From contig JAUVYQ010000015.1 in NCBI GenBank assembly GCA_030603035.1, positions 1 through 29,246 of the forward strand: 29,246 nucleotides of DNA, read 5' to 3'. This stretch comes from Phycisphaerae bacterium (GTDB lineage: Bacteria; Planctomycetota; Phycisphaerae; Sedimentisphaerales; SG8-4). Below the pieces are notes generated by a model. It made no database searches. It was not told where the DNA came from and saw only the letters and a program-made list of their open reading frames with translations. Below, one piece after another: positions 16,424 through 21,911 of this stretch; within the stretch, counting starts at the first letter, position 1, and each line of letters begins with the position of its first letter. Both the position numbers and the translations under genes were made by a program.

Positions 16424-16885
16424 ATGCGAATAAGCCAACATCTAAATAAATCGAAATTTTTCTTCCGTGCATCGCCTCGCCAACAGGTTATAGCAGCAAT
16501 TGTTCTCTTAGCAGTGGCTGCTTTCTTCGGATTGTTCTGGCTGGAGGCACACTACAAAATCGCCCTGTGGCCTCCCGGCTGCGGGTTCGAACAAAAATAC
16601 GACCTGCCTTGCCCAACCTGCGGAATGACCAAGTCAACAACTGCTTTCGCTCAGGGCAAAATCTTCGAGTCGTTTTACATCCAGCCGGCCGCTGCGTTAT
16701 TGTGTTCTGTACTGGCTGTTTCGGCGTTTTTGGCTTTCTTTATAGCTGTTTTTGGGGTATATTTTGGTTTTATCAAGCGTTTTTTTGCCGAAGTTAAAAT
16801 AAGATACATAATTCTGGCACTGATAGTCATTATTGCTGCTGGCTGGGCGGTAACATTGGCCCGGGCGCTGGCCGCACACCATTGA
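16424..16885 (+). CDS. DUF2752 family membrane protein
   Basis: 153 residues with three predicted membrane helices (about 22-42, 85-113 and 127-148). Between the first two lies the family signature: PPGCGFEQKYDLPCPTCGMTKSTTAFAQG with CPTCGMTK at residues 63-70 and a third Cys at 53, followed by the usual ..G....A..IQPAAAL segment. DUF2752 proteins are small inner-membrane proteins of unknown function; the CxxC could bind metal or be redox-active (inference). It is divergent from the IMPase-family gene. The hairpin TCCGCC...GGCGGA (16887-16906) follows the stop. Confidence 0.85.
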   Translation: MRISQHLNKSKFFFRASPRQQVIAAIVLLAVAAFFGLFWLEAHYKIALWPPGCGFEQKYDLPCPTCGMTKSTTAFAQGKIFESFYIQPAAALLCSVLAVSAFLAFFIAVFGVYFGFIKRFFAEVKIRYIILALIVIIAAGWAVTLARALAAHH

Positions 16886-16935
16886 TTCCGCCTGACGAAG
16901 GGCGGATCTACGATATTGACTATTGAAAAAAATAG

Positions 16936-17140
16936 GTAACCGTTCACGGTGGCAAAACGGCGTTTTTGTGTCATTGCGTCCGCCGATGGCGGATTAGGCC
17001 GAAGCAATCTCAAATTTTCGCAGTCCGGCACGACGACTTGCCGGACCACGCTCGGCTCTCTTATGGAGTCCTTACGGACTGCCTCGCTCGCAATGACATA
17101 AAATGGCCAAAATTCAGCATATTGACCCGTGAACGGTTAC
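16936..17140. mobile_element. IS66-type MITE, 205 bp, with 8-bp target duplication
   Basis: Perfect 14-bp terminal inverted repeats: GTAACCGTTCACGG at 16936-16949 and its complement at 17127-17140. The flanks are perfect 8-bp direct repeats AAAAATAG (16928-16935 and 17141-17148). Termini beginning GTAA with 8-bp duplications are features of the IS66 family. There is no transposase, so it is a non-autonomous element. Inside are a second perfect inverted repeat, TGTCATTGCG (16969-16978) with CGCAATGACA (17089-17098), and small hairpins TCCGCC/GGCGGA, GTCCGGC/GCCGGAC and AGTCC/GGACT. Confidence 0.85.
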
Positions 17141-17336
17141 AAAAATAGAAGATTAGCCAGAGAGAACACACGGAGCCCGGAGAACATCTGATTGGAAATC
17201 AAAATTCAGAACCAAAATTATGCAGATTTGGGGGAAATTCGGATTTTTTTCGGTTCTCTTTAGTGCGAATGTTGGTTTTTGGGCTGAAAATGGGGGCAGT
17301 AGGGTTAATTTGTAGGGTTTGGGTAAAATAGGGAAG

Positions 17337-17450
17337 AAAAAAATGGTAAAAAATGGGCAAAAATGAACAAAAATGCGCACGTTTTGCGCAAAAATGAACA
17401 AAAATGTGCGCTTTTTGGGCAGAAATGAGTAAAAAATTAGCACTTTTTGT
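17337..17450. other. Phased A-tract segment, likely intrinsically bent DNA
   Basis: A/T tracts of 4-7 bases start near 17337, 17348, 17359, 17369, 17382 (T), 17390, 17400, 17412 (T), 17431 and 17444 (T), mostly 10-13 bases apart, in decamer-like units AAAAATGNNC. About one A-tract per helical turn is the classical arrangement for curvature. No gene is supported between 17141 and 18235. Confidence 0.55.
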
Positions 17451-17494
17451 ATTTTAACATTTTGTTAAATTAGGAGACATGGGTAGTTTCTACC

Positions 17495-18130
17495 TGGCCA
17501 CAGAAGGCACGGAGGGGAAATCAAATATTAAAAATCAAAAAGCAAAATGACAAATCAAAAAGCAAAATTAAAGGATAGGAAATAGCCACAAAGCCACAAA
17601 GGCACGAAGAAGAATTAGACGCAGATTTCACGACGAGAATTGGCCACAAAAAGGCACAAAAAACACAAAGGGAAATTAGACGCAGATTTCAAGACAAGGA
17701 TTAGCCACAAAGGCACCAAGTCACAAAGAAAAATTAGACGCAGATTAACGCAGATTGACGCAGAGGAATTAAGCCACGAATTGACACGAATTTTTTTTAG
17801 ACAGGATAACAGGATTAGCCGGATTTTGTTTTTAGCCAGCTTTAGCGTCTTTGTCCGAATCTTTGTTCGATGCAAGCATCTACAGAAGCTTCGTTCTCAG
17901 CCGCAGGGTTCCGTCGAAGCCGGACCCCATTTGTGAAGCTGGCGAAAAACGGCGAATTTTAGACAGGATAACAGGATTTGTACAAAGAATATAGAAGACA
18001 GAAGACAGAAATGGTGGGCACAGAATAAGAGGTTATCAGGATATCAGGGAATCAGGGTGTAGGATATCAGAAATCAGGGGAGCAGGTAATTCGTGATTTG
18101 GTATCTTAGTGGCTTGGTGGTAAAAACTAC
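17495..18130. repeat. Field of short dispersed and tandem repeats, no gene
   Basis: The segment opens with GCCACAGAAGGCAC and heptads of ATCAAAA/AGCAAAA type (17521-17575). Then come three roughly 60-bp units, each with GGCAC.AAG and TTAGACGCAGATT (TTAGAC starting at 17615, 17676 and 17734). Then come ACGCAGATT decamers, AGACAGGATAACAGGATT twice (17799 and 17962 areas), AGAAGAC heptads near 17990 and ATATCAGG-type units to 18100. Open frames across it are translated repeat and are not annotated. Confidence 0.6.
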
Positions 18131-18235
18131 AAGGGTCGGTGAGCTCATGGTCGGGGCTTTATGCGAAGGAGGGTAAAATGCAAAATCGCAGCTAACTATT
18201 GATTATATGGCTCCGGATAACACTTAAGCCACGAC

Positions 18236-18490
18236 TCAGGCTACGACCTTATAGACTGTATCGCCGCTTCTTACCCGCTCGCTAACTTTCACTCCGATGG
18301 AGTCTCCTGCTTTGGCCTGTTTAACGTCTAAATTGTTAATCTGCATTGATTCAACAATCGCTTGAAGGTCGGTAGTGTGGCCCTTAATGTGGATTTTATC
18401 GCCCAGTTTTAGAGCTGCCGTTAACTCGATAGCAGCTACTACGGGTCGGGCAAAGAAATGTGATACCTTTCCAATTATCTGCTCGTCCAT
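18236..18490 (-). CDS. Stand-alone EF-Tu domain-2-like beta-barrel protein
   Basis: 84 residues forming a single translation-factor-type beta-barrel: IGKVSHFFARPVVAAIELTA, LKLGDKIHIKGHTTDLQAIV, ESMQINNLDVKQAKAGDSIG, VKVSERVRSGDTVYKV. This is the pattern of small 'translation elongation factor-like' proteins, which keep domain 2 of EF-Tu-type GTPases without the G domain and resemble the C-terminal barrel of U32 peptidases. The function of these free-standing barrels is not established; an RNA- or protein-binding accessory role is possible. The ATG is preceded by AAGGAG eight bases upstream. A 16-bp hairpin sits just upstream of that (18511-18547). The gene lies at the downstream edge of the cassette-like array on the same strand. 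Confidence 0.85.
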   Translation of the reverse strand: MDEQIIGKVSHFFARPVVAAIELTAALKLGDKIHIKGHTTDLQAIVESMQINNLDVKQAKAGDSIGVKVSERVRSGDTVYKVVA

Positions 18491-18510
18491 TTTCGCATCT
18501 CCTTAAATAA

Positions 18511-18547
18511 CTCAAACCAACCGTTTCTTAAAAACGGTCAGTTTGAG
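18511..18547 (-). promoter_or_regulatory. 5' UTR hairpin upstream of the EF-Tu domain-2-like gene
   Basis: Read on the minus strand: CTCAAAC-TG-ACCGTTT, loop TTAAG, AAACGGT-TG-GTTTGAG. In minus-strand RNA the two central TG/TG positions form G-U wobbles, giving a continuous 16-bp stem. In plus-strand RNA they are C/A mismatches. The structure therefore favours the transcript of the adjacent gene. It ends about 9 bases before its AAGGAG. Confidence 0.55.
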
Positions 18548-18587
18548 AGTCGATAGTCGTTAGTATTTAGTTGTTAGTTTGTTGAGG
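18547..18587. repeat. Degenerate 7-bp repeat array (AGTCGTT/AGTTGTT type)
   Basis: Units AGTCGAT, AGTCGTT, AGTATTT, AGTTGTT, AGTTTGTT follow the hairpin. The same period-7 style occurs in the secretion operon spacers. Confidence 0.6.
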
Positions 18588-18695
18588 CCGACTTCGTCGG
18601 CAACTATTTTTATTTTACGTTACGCTGTGGCAAAAAGTCAAACAAAACTTGGCCAGCAAATCGGTCAGTTTGAGTTAAGCAAGTAAAATCCAATT

Positions 18696-18760
18696 CTACT
18701 CTGCGACTCGTGCTTCGTAGCCTTCGCAGAGTAGCAAGCAGCTTCGCTACGTAGCACGAG
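18696..18760. repeat. Two overlapping, mutually exclusive palindromes
   Basis: CTACTCTGCGA (18696-18706) pairs perfectly with TCGCAGAGTAG (18724-18734). CTCGTGCTTCGTAGC (18707-18721) pairs with GCTACGTAGCACGAG (18746-18760) with one mismatch. The arms interleave, so only one can form at a time. Nothing coding is seen at 18491-18824 apart from these structures and the attC-like sites. Confidence 0.6.
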
Positions 18761-18766
18761 AATCTC

Positions 18767-18785
18767 AGCTAACGGGTTAGCTAAC
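18767..18785 (-). other. Collapsed attC-like core pair
   Basis: AGCTAAC GG GTTAGCT at 18767-18782 is a perfect 7-bp inverted repeat of an integron-type core (GTTAGCT) with two bases between and no central boxes. It overlaps the core of the adjacent attC-like site, which has the same AGCTAAC at 18779-18785. Confidence 0.4.
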
Positions 18786-18826
18786 CAGCGTTGGCGCTAT
18801 CCCGCGTCCGACTTCAGCGGTTGGCT
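18779..18826 (-). other. attC: attC-like recombination site 1
   Basis: Minus-strand reading: inverse core AGCCAAC (18820-18826), box GCTGAAGTCGGACGC, short loop, box GCGCCAACGCTG, core GTTAGCT (18785-18779). The inner boxes pair with an extra unpaired base, as in integron attC sites. GCTGAA.TCGGACGC is shared with site 3. The stop codon of the 18825-19448 gene lies inside the inverse core, as is usual for gene cassettes. Confidence 0.65.
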
Positions 18827-19448
18827 ATTGCTCACTACTAACGTCTACGCCCTTCCTCGTGTCCCGATAGTCAGCCAGCGCGTCGGCATCGATTCGAGTG
18901 ACCTGTGCCGCTCTCAGCCAAGTGAGCGCGAACAATCCGACGCTTAGGACAAGTGATGTTACAGCCACCGCAAGGTCAAACCCTGAGGACGATGCCAACC
19001 ACCTCCAAGAGACCAGCAGACCAGATACGAGTGTGCACGGCCCCATCGTCGCCGCGAGTATCATCCCTGAAATCGTGCGCTCGTAGTGGGTCCGACACAG
19101 ATCGTCCTTCAGTACTTTCCTGATAGCTGATCTTATTTCGCTCGAGTCCAGTTCTGGGAGGTCCTTCCATTCTTCAGCGGTAAATCGCCGATGCATCCAG
19201 CGCACCAATCGGTTGGGTTTTGGGTACTTGGCTGTGGTGACGAGTCTTAGGATGCTGAAGAGATCTTGCAAGGAGGAACCCAGCACGTACGCTACTCCGG
19301 CGCCGAGTAGGTAGAATGCCAGTGGTGTATCCTGGTCGGGGAGCCGATCAAAGCGGTAAAGGAAGCTGGTAAGAACGATGCCACCACCAACAACATAGAT
19401 CAGGTCTCGAACGATGAACTCGCGGACGTTTCTTGGCAGTTCTCCCAT
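18825..19448 (-). CDS. Hypothetical multi-pass membrane protein, probable integron cassette gene
   Basis: 207 residues, family not recognised. About four membrane segments: residues 17-30 (LIYVVGGGIVLTSFL), 43-65, 127-150 (ISGMILAATMGPCTLVSGLLV) and 158-180 (LAVAVTSLVLSVGLFALTWL). Between them lies a charged cytoplasmic loop (KYPKPNRLVRWMHRRF...EIRSAIRKVLKDDLCRTHYE). No catalytic motif is visible. The TAG stop lies within attC-like site 1 and the start is about 20 bases after the core of site 2, so it occupies one cassette. The ribosome site is weak (AGG). The GC content appears higher than that of the cassette gene at 20441, as expected if cassettes have independent origins. Confidence 0.75.
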   Translation of the reverse strand: MGELPRNVREFIVRDLIYVVGGGIVLTSFLYRFDRLPDQDTPLAFYLLGAGVAYVLGSSLQDLFSILRLVTTAKYPKPNRLVRWMHRRFTAEEWKDLPELDSSEIRSAIRKVLKDDLCRTHYERTISGMILAATMGPCTLVSGLLVSWRWLASSSGFDLAVAVTSLVLSVGLFALTWLRAAQVTRIDADALADYRDTRKGVDVSSEQ

Positions 19449-19468
19449 GATATTAGGTACCTATTTCA

Positions 19469-19532
19469 GCACAATATTTTGCTGCTCGCTGGCACTGCGT
19501 ATGCAGCCTCCGAGTGCAGTCGCTTATTAGCG
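19469..19532 (-). other. attC: attC-like recombination site 2 (degenerate core)
   Basis: On the minus strand it aligns along its whole length with site 3: GCTAATAAGCGACTGCACTC then GGAGGCTGC, a short loop, GCAGTGCCAGCGAGCAGC, ending at ATTGTGC (19475-19469). The shared blocks are AGCG.CTG.ACTCGGA and GCAG/GCGG-TGCC/CGCC-.G.GAG. The core has ATT in place of the obligatory GTT, so it may no longer recombine. The TAA stop of the gene upstream lies in its first core. Confidence 0.55.
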
Positions 19533-20264
19533 TTTTTCGCCCTGTGTCCGTCCAACGGTCTTGATTTCAACAACAGCTTTATCTGTTTCGTAAAGTGTCC
19601 TATCAACTTTCTGTCCTGTATTGGATGCAATATACTCCTTTGAGGCAGCTGCAAGAATTGGAAACACTCTCCGTAGATCTCCACTTGATCCCGTGCTTGT
19701 TACTGTTGTCTTCCAGGCTTGAACCAGATTTTGCGACTCCCTAAATTTCTGCAGATCATAGGCATCTAACACCATAAATCTGAAATAATTGACATAGGTC
19801 CCCATGTGTGTCGTGTATCCCGTAATTCCATACGATGGCGTGTAAGTGGTAGTACCAGAGTAGGTCCCATAGTTGCCGTACGAATAGAGAGTCCCGTGCG
19901 TATAACTGGACGAGACGCCAGTTTGCCCCCACACCGGCAAATTATAGGTGTACTGGTGCTCTTGGGGATCACCTATACCATATGCCAAGAATATGGCAAG
20001 GTCCGCTTGATTGAAATCAGGGGCCTCAACATAACCTTTGGATGAGAGTGCATGTTTGATGTATTTTGCAAACTCAATGAATTGTAGATCACTGGGTGTG
20101 GCATCGTCATTTGCTGGAAGAAGGACATAACTTCTCATGTTTGAGGAGTTAGGCGCACTAATTGAATTAATTTGAACCATAAAGGGAACCATAAAGGGAG
20201 TGCCACACCCGCCGAAGAATATTGAAAGACACAGAAAAGCGCCAAATAGTGGATACGTTCTCAT
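19527..20264 (-). CDS. Putative lipoprotein, probable integron cassette gene
   Basis: 245 residues from ATG at 20262-20264. A lipoprotein signal is visible: MRTYPLFGAFLCLSIFFGGC with the acylated Cys at 20. The mature part has SYVLLPANDDATPSDLQFIE, IKHALSSKGYVEAPDFNQAD and LAIFLAYGIGDP. This arrangement is seen in DUF4136-like envelope lipoproteins: a beta-strand, a helix, a 'KGY' turn and 'ADL.I.Y'. A Tyr/Thr/Gly-rich stretch follows (about 115-155). Membership of DUF4136 is likely but not certain. AGGAG sits just before the ATG, and the preceding attC-like core is about 18 bases upstream, a spacing typical of cassettes. The stop codon is inside attC-like site 2. Confidence 0.75.
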   Translation of the reverse strand: MRTYPLFGAFLCLSIFFGGCGTPFMVPFMVQINSISAPNSSNMRSYVLLPANDDATPSDLQFIEFAKYIKHALSSKGYVEAPDFNQADLAIFLAYGIGDPQEHQYTYNLPVWGQTGVSSSYTHGTLYSYGNYGTYSGTTTYTPSYGITGYTTHMGTYVNYFRFMVLDAYDLQKFRESQNLVQAWKTTVTSTGSSGDLRRVFPILAAASKEYIASNTGQKVDRTLYETDKAVVEIKTVGRTQGEKR

Positions 20265-20281
20265 TTCTATTCTCCTATCAT

Positions 20282-20342
20282 CACTAACGCTCTGCCTCAC
20301 CGGCGCCGCACACGCGGCGTCCGAGTTCAGCCGCTGGTTCGG
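20282..20342 (-). other. attC: attC-like recombination site 3 (best preserved)
   Basis: Minus-strand reading: inverse core region CCGAACC (20342-20336), AGCGGCTGAACTC, GGACGCCGC, loop GTGT, GCGGCGCCGGTGAGG, CAGAGC, core GTTAGTG (20288-20282). GACGCCGC pairs with GCGGCGCC to make a strong central stem. The GGACGCCGC..GCGGCGCCGGTGAG layout is typical of attC sites in environmental integron cassettes. Length is 61 bp, within the usual range. Confidence 0.75.
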
Positions 20343-20440
20343 TAAAATCTTCTCTTAATCACAAATCTAACTGTAGCCGTATTTTTTGTCAAGGGATGCA
20401 GTCAACCCTTGTTATGCCAATTAATGCAGAAGGTTGCATC

Positions 20441-20956
20441 TTAAAAACTAAAACCATTTTCAGAAAGACTAAGACCTCCACCACCAATCTTAAGATTACC
20501 CATCATGGTAAGACCGCCAACTTGTAGTTGATCTTGAGTAATAATCAAGTGATGTGAATCAGCATAAAAGTTACCTGTTATTCTTAGGATCGCGTCCATA
20601 CTTTTTAGGACAGTCGCTCCAGGAGATCCAGGTGGCAAACTGACTTCTGCGGGGTCTATTTGTTCAACTTTAATAATAATGCTTCCATCATTACGACATA
20701 CCTCAATGGATTGATCCAATTGAGATACCTTGATATGAGAGTCAGCCGCAACCAGTTTACTCTTAAAGAGTTTTACCTCTCGAACCCCATCTGCGTCCTT
20801 GATATCACAATCTACTGCGAGATAGGACCCAAGCGATCTGGCTCTATAAATCTCACGTATTCGAAAAAACTCCCTCTTTTTTCCTTTTTCAATAACTGTC
20901 AATATACCTGTAGTCCCCATATATAAATCTGAACCAAACATTACGCCGTATTTCAT
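20441..20956 (-). CDS. Hypothetical protein, probable integron cassette gene
   Basis: 171 residues, family not recognised, no signal peptide or membrane segment. The N-terminal half is beta-rich (FGSDLYMGTTGILTVI, EFFRIREIYRARSLGSYLAVDCDI). The middle has the paired strands VKLFKSKLVAADSHIKVSQL and IEVCRNDGSIIIKVEQID. The C-terminus is Gly-rich (LQVGGLTMMGNLKIGGGGLS) and could be a beta-solenoid-like end. AAAGGAG precedes the ATG. Downstream, 95 bases away, lies attC-like site 3. The gene is AT-richer than its neighbour at 18825, again consistent with cassettes of different origin. Confidence 0.75.
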   Translation of the reverse strand: MKYGVMFGSDLYMGTTGILTVIEKGKKREFFRIREIYRARSLGSYLAVDCDIKDADGVREVKLFKSKLVAADSHIKVSQLDQSIEVCRNDGSIIIKVEQIDPAEVSLPPGSPGATVLKSMDAILRITGNFYADSHHLIITQDQLQVGGLTMMGNLKIGGGGLSLSENGFSF

Positions 20957-20995
20957 TGCTTTTCTCCTTTTTCACATTTAACGCTTTATCAATCG

Positions 20996-21039
20996 GCCTA
21001 ACTATTGTTTATACGGTTTCCGTATAAACGTTTTAGCAA
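20996..21039 (-). other. Possible fourth attC-like site or hairpin
   Basis: A perfect 9-bp stem TTTATACGG, loop TTT, CCGTATAAA (21009-21029) is flanked by GCCTAAC (20996-21002; GTTAGGC on the minus strand, matching GTTRRRY) and by TTTTAGC on the other side, which pairs only partly. At about 44 bp it is short for attC and the stem lacks an extrahelical base. It sits where a site would be expected, upstream of the 20441-20956 cassette. The rest of 20957-21188 shows nothing recognisable. Confidence 0.3.
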
Positions 21040-21188
21040 ATAATGGTGTGCAGAGCACAGCCTACATTTTGTCCATCCTACGGCTACTCCTATATCATAA
21101 CATTGGCTGGATAACTTTCAATGGAGCTTTCCCTATGAAATTCGAGGTTCAATCTCCGGTCAAAGCTGGGTTGTTCGAGGCGTTCACT

Positions 21189-21608
21189 TTACATCGTATC
21201 GATCGATGACTGAGAGGTCTGCTTGGTCTGCCGCCAGAACACAAGTATGAGAACGCCCAACACCAGACAACTCAAAGAATCACCGAGGAACCACCAAGTG
21301 GGTATTGCCGCTGTCAGTCCCGCTATCCCACAGACCACACCTACGAACACGGAAGCAATACCCGAGAACGGTACCATTACTTCGTATTTCATAGGGTGCA
21401 GGGCCAGGATTATAAAAAATACCCCCACCGCAGCATACGTAGCTGACATCACACGGGCCGCATACGCGAACAGCGGCGAATCCGGAAGCGATTCAATCCC
21501 AAAAACTTTGGCAATGGATTCCCATGCCGAGATAGGCAAAAACATTCCAAATACCGAAAGCAGGCACGCAATACCGGCTATCCACAGACAGATTTTTAAT
21601 GCACGCAT
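21189..21608 (-). CDS. Small four-helix membrane protein, unknown function
   Basis: 139 residues with four membrane segments: about 5-27 (ICLWIAGIACLLSVFGMFLP), 48-70 (AYAARVMSATYAAVGVFFII), 78-98 (VPFSGIASVFVGVVCGIAGL) and 105-125 (WWFLGDSLSCLVLGVLILVF). The pattern resembles DUF4345-type or BphX-like small membrane proteins, but I cannot assign a family securely. AAAGGAG lies seven to eight bases before the ATG. It is on the same strand as the cassette-like genes, but its 3' end lacks a convincing attC immediately downstream, so it is probably a resident gene. Confidence 0.7.
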   Translation of the reverse strand: MRALKICLWIAGIACLLSVFGMFLPISAWESIAKVFGIESLPDSPLFAYAARVMSATYAAVGVFFIILALHPMKYEVMVPFSGIASVFVGVVCGIAGLTAAIPTWWFLGDSLSCLVLGVLILVFWRQTKQTSQSSIDTM

Positions 21609-21639
21609 TCGCAGCTCCTTTCAATAAATAGTCGGGGTT

Positions 21640-21772
21640 GGTGGGCTGAAGCCCACCCTACATAGCTAATAGTCAATCCCGCTTATGACGGTGATATTAT
21701 GTTCGTGATTGTGTGGAAAGGCAAGGGGATATTTTCATTGACTATTGACTATTTACAATTGACTATTGGGCT
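21640..21772. repeat. REP-like hairpin and heptad repeats upstream of serA
   Basis: GGTGGGC TGAA GCCCACC (21640-21657, counting the shared bases) is a perfect 7-bp stem with a tetraloop. At 21738-21765 the heptads TTGACTA TTGACTA TTTACAA TTGACTA run in phase. No gene is seen at 21609-21911. Confidence 0.6.
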
Positions 21773-21796
21773 GAGGTTGCCAAAAATCATCAATGC

Positions 21797-21825
21797 TTGC
21801 TATTTTTGACAAGTCGGGTTAGAAT
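21797..21825 (+). promoter_or_regulatory. Candidate serA promoter
   Basis: -35 TTGCTA (21797-21802), 17-bp spacer, -10 TAGAAT (21820-21825). It implies a leader of about 80 bases that contains the 21859-21878 hairpin. Confidence 0.45.
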
Positions 21826-21858
21826 ACAGAGGCGAAATTTGAATTTATATTAAAGAAA

Positions 21859-21878
21859 CCCCCAAATAAATTTGGGGG
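21859..21878. promoter_or_regulatory. Perfect hairpin in the serA 5' leader
   Basis: CCCCCAAA TAAA TTTGGGGG, an 8-bp perfect stem, 33 bases before the serA ATG and before its GGAG ribosome site. No T-run follows on the plus strand. On the minus strand it is followed by TTTCTTT, so it could stop leftward transcription. Its role is unknown. Confidence 0.4.
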
Positions 21879-21911
21879 CTAAACACAAAGGAAGTTTTTT
21901 GGAGTTCGACA

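Noticed and set aside
17153..17443. Minus-strand open frame of 96 codons
   Set aside because: It is Phe-rich sequence produced by translating the A-tract repeats; no ribosome site or domain.
17582..17770. Possible CRISPR array from units about 60 bases apart
   Set aside because: The units are similar throughout, not constant repeats with unique spacers, and no cas genes are present.
17640..17936. Plus-strand open frame of 98 codons
   Set aside because: It is made of the ACAAAGG and CGCAGATT repeats; no protein family resemblance.
18236..21608. Integron integrase or attI within the array region
   Set aside because: No open frame here shows tyrosine-recombinase motifs (the R..H..R and Tyr pattern), so only a cassette array without an integrase is claimed.
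21806..21825. Perfect TTGACA upstream of serA as a -35
   Set aside because: It is only eight bases from TAGAAT; TTGCTA at 21797 with 17-bp spacing is a better fit.
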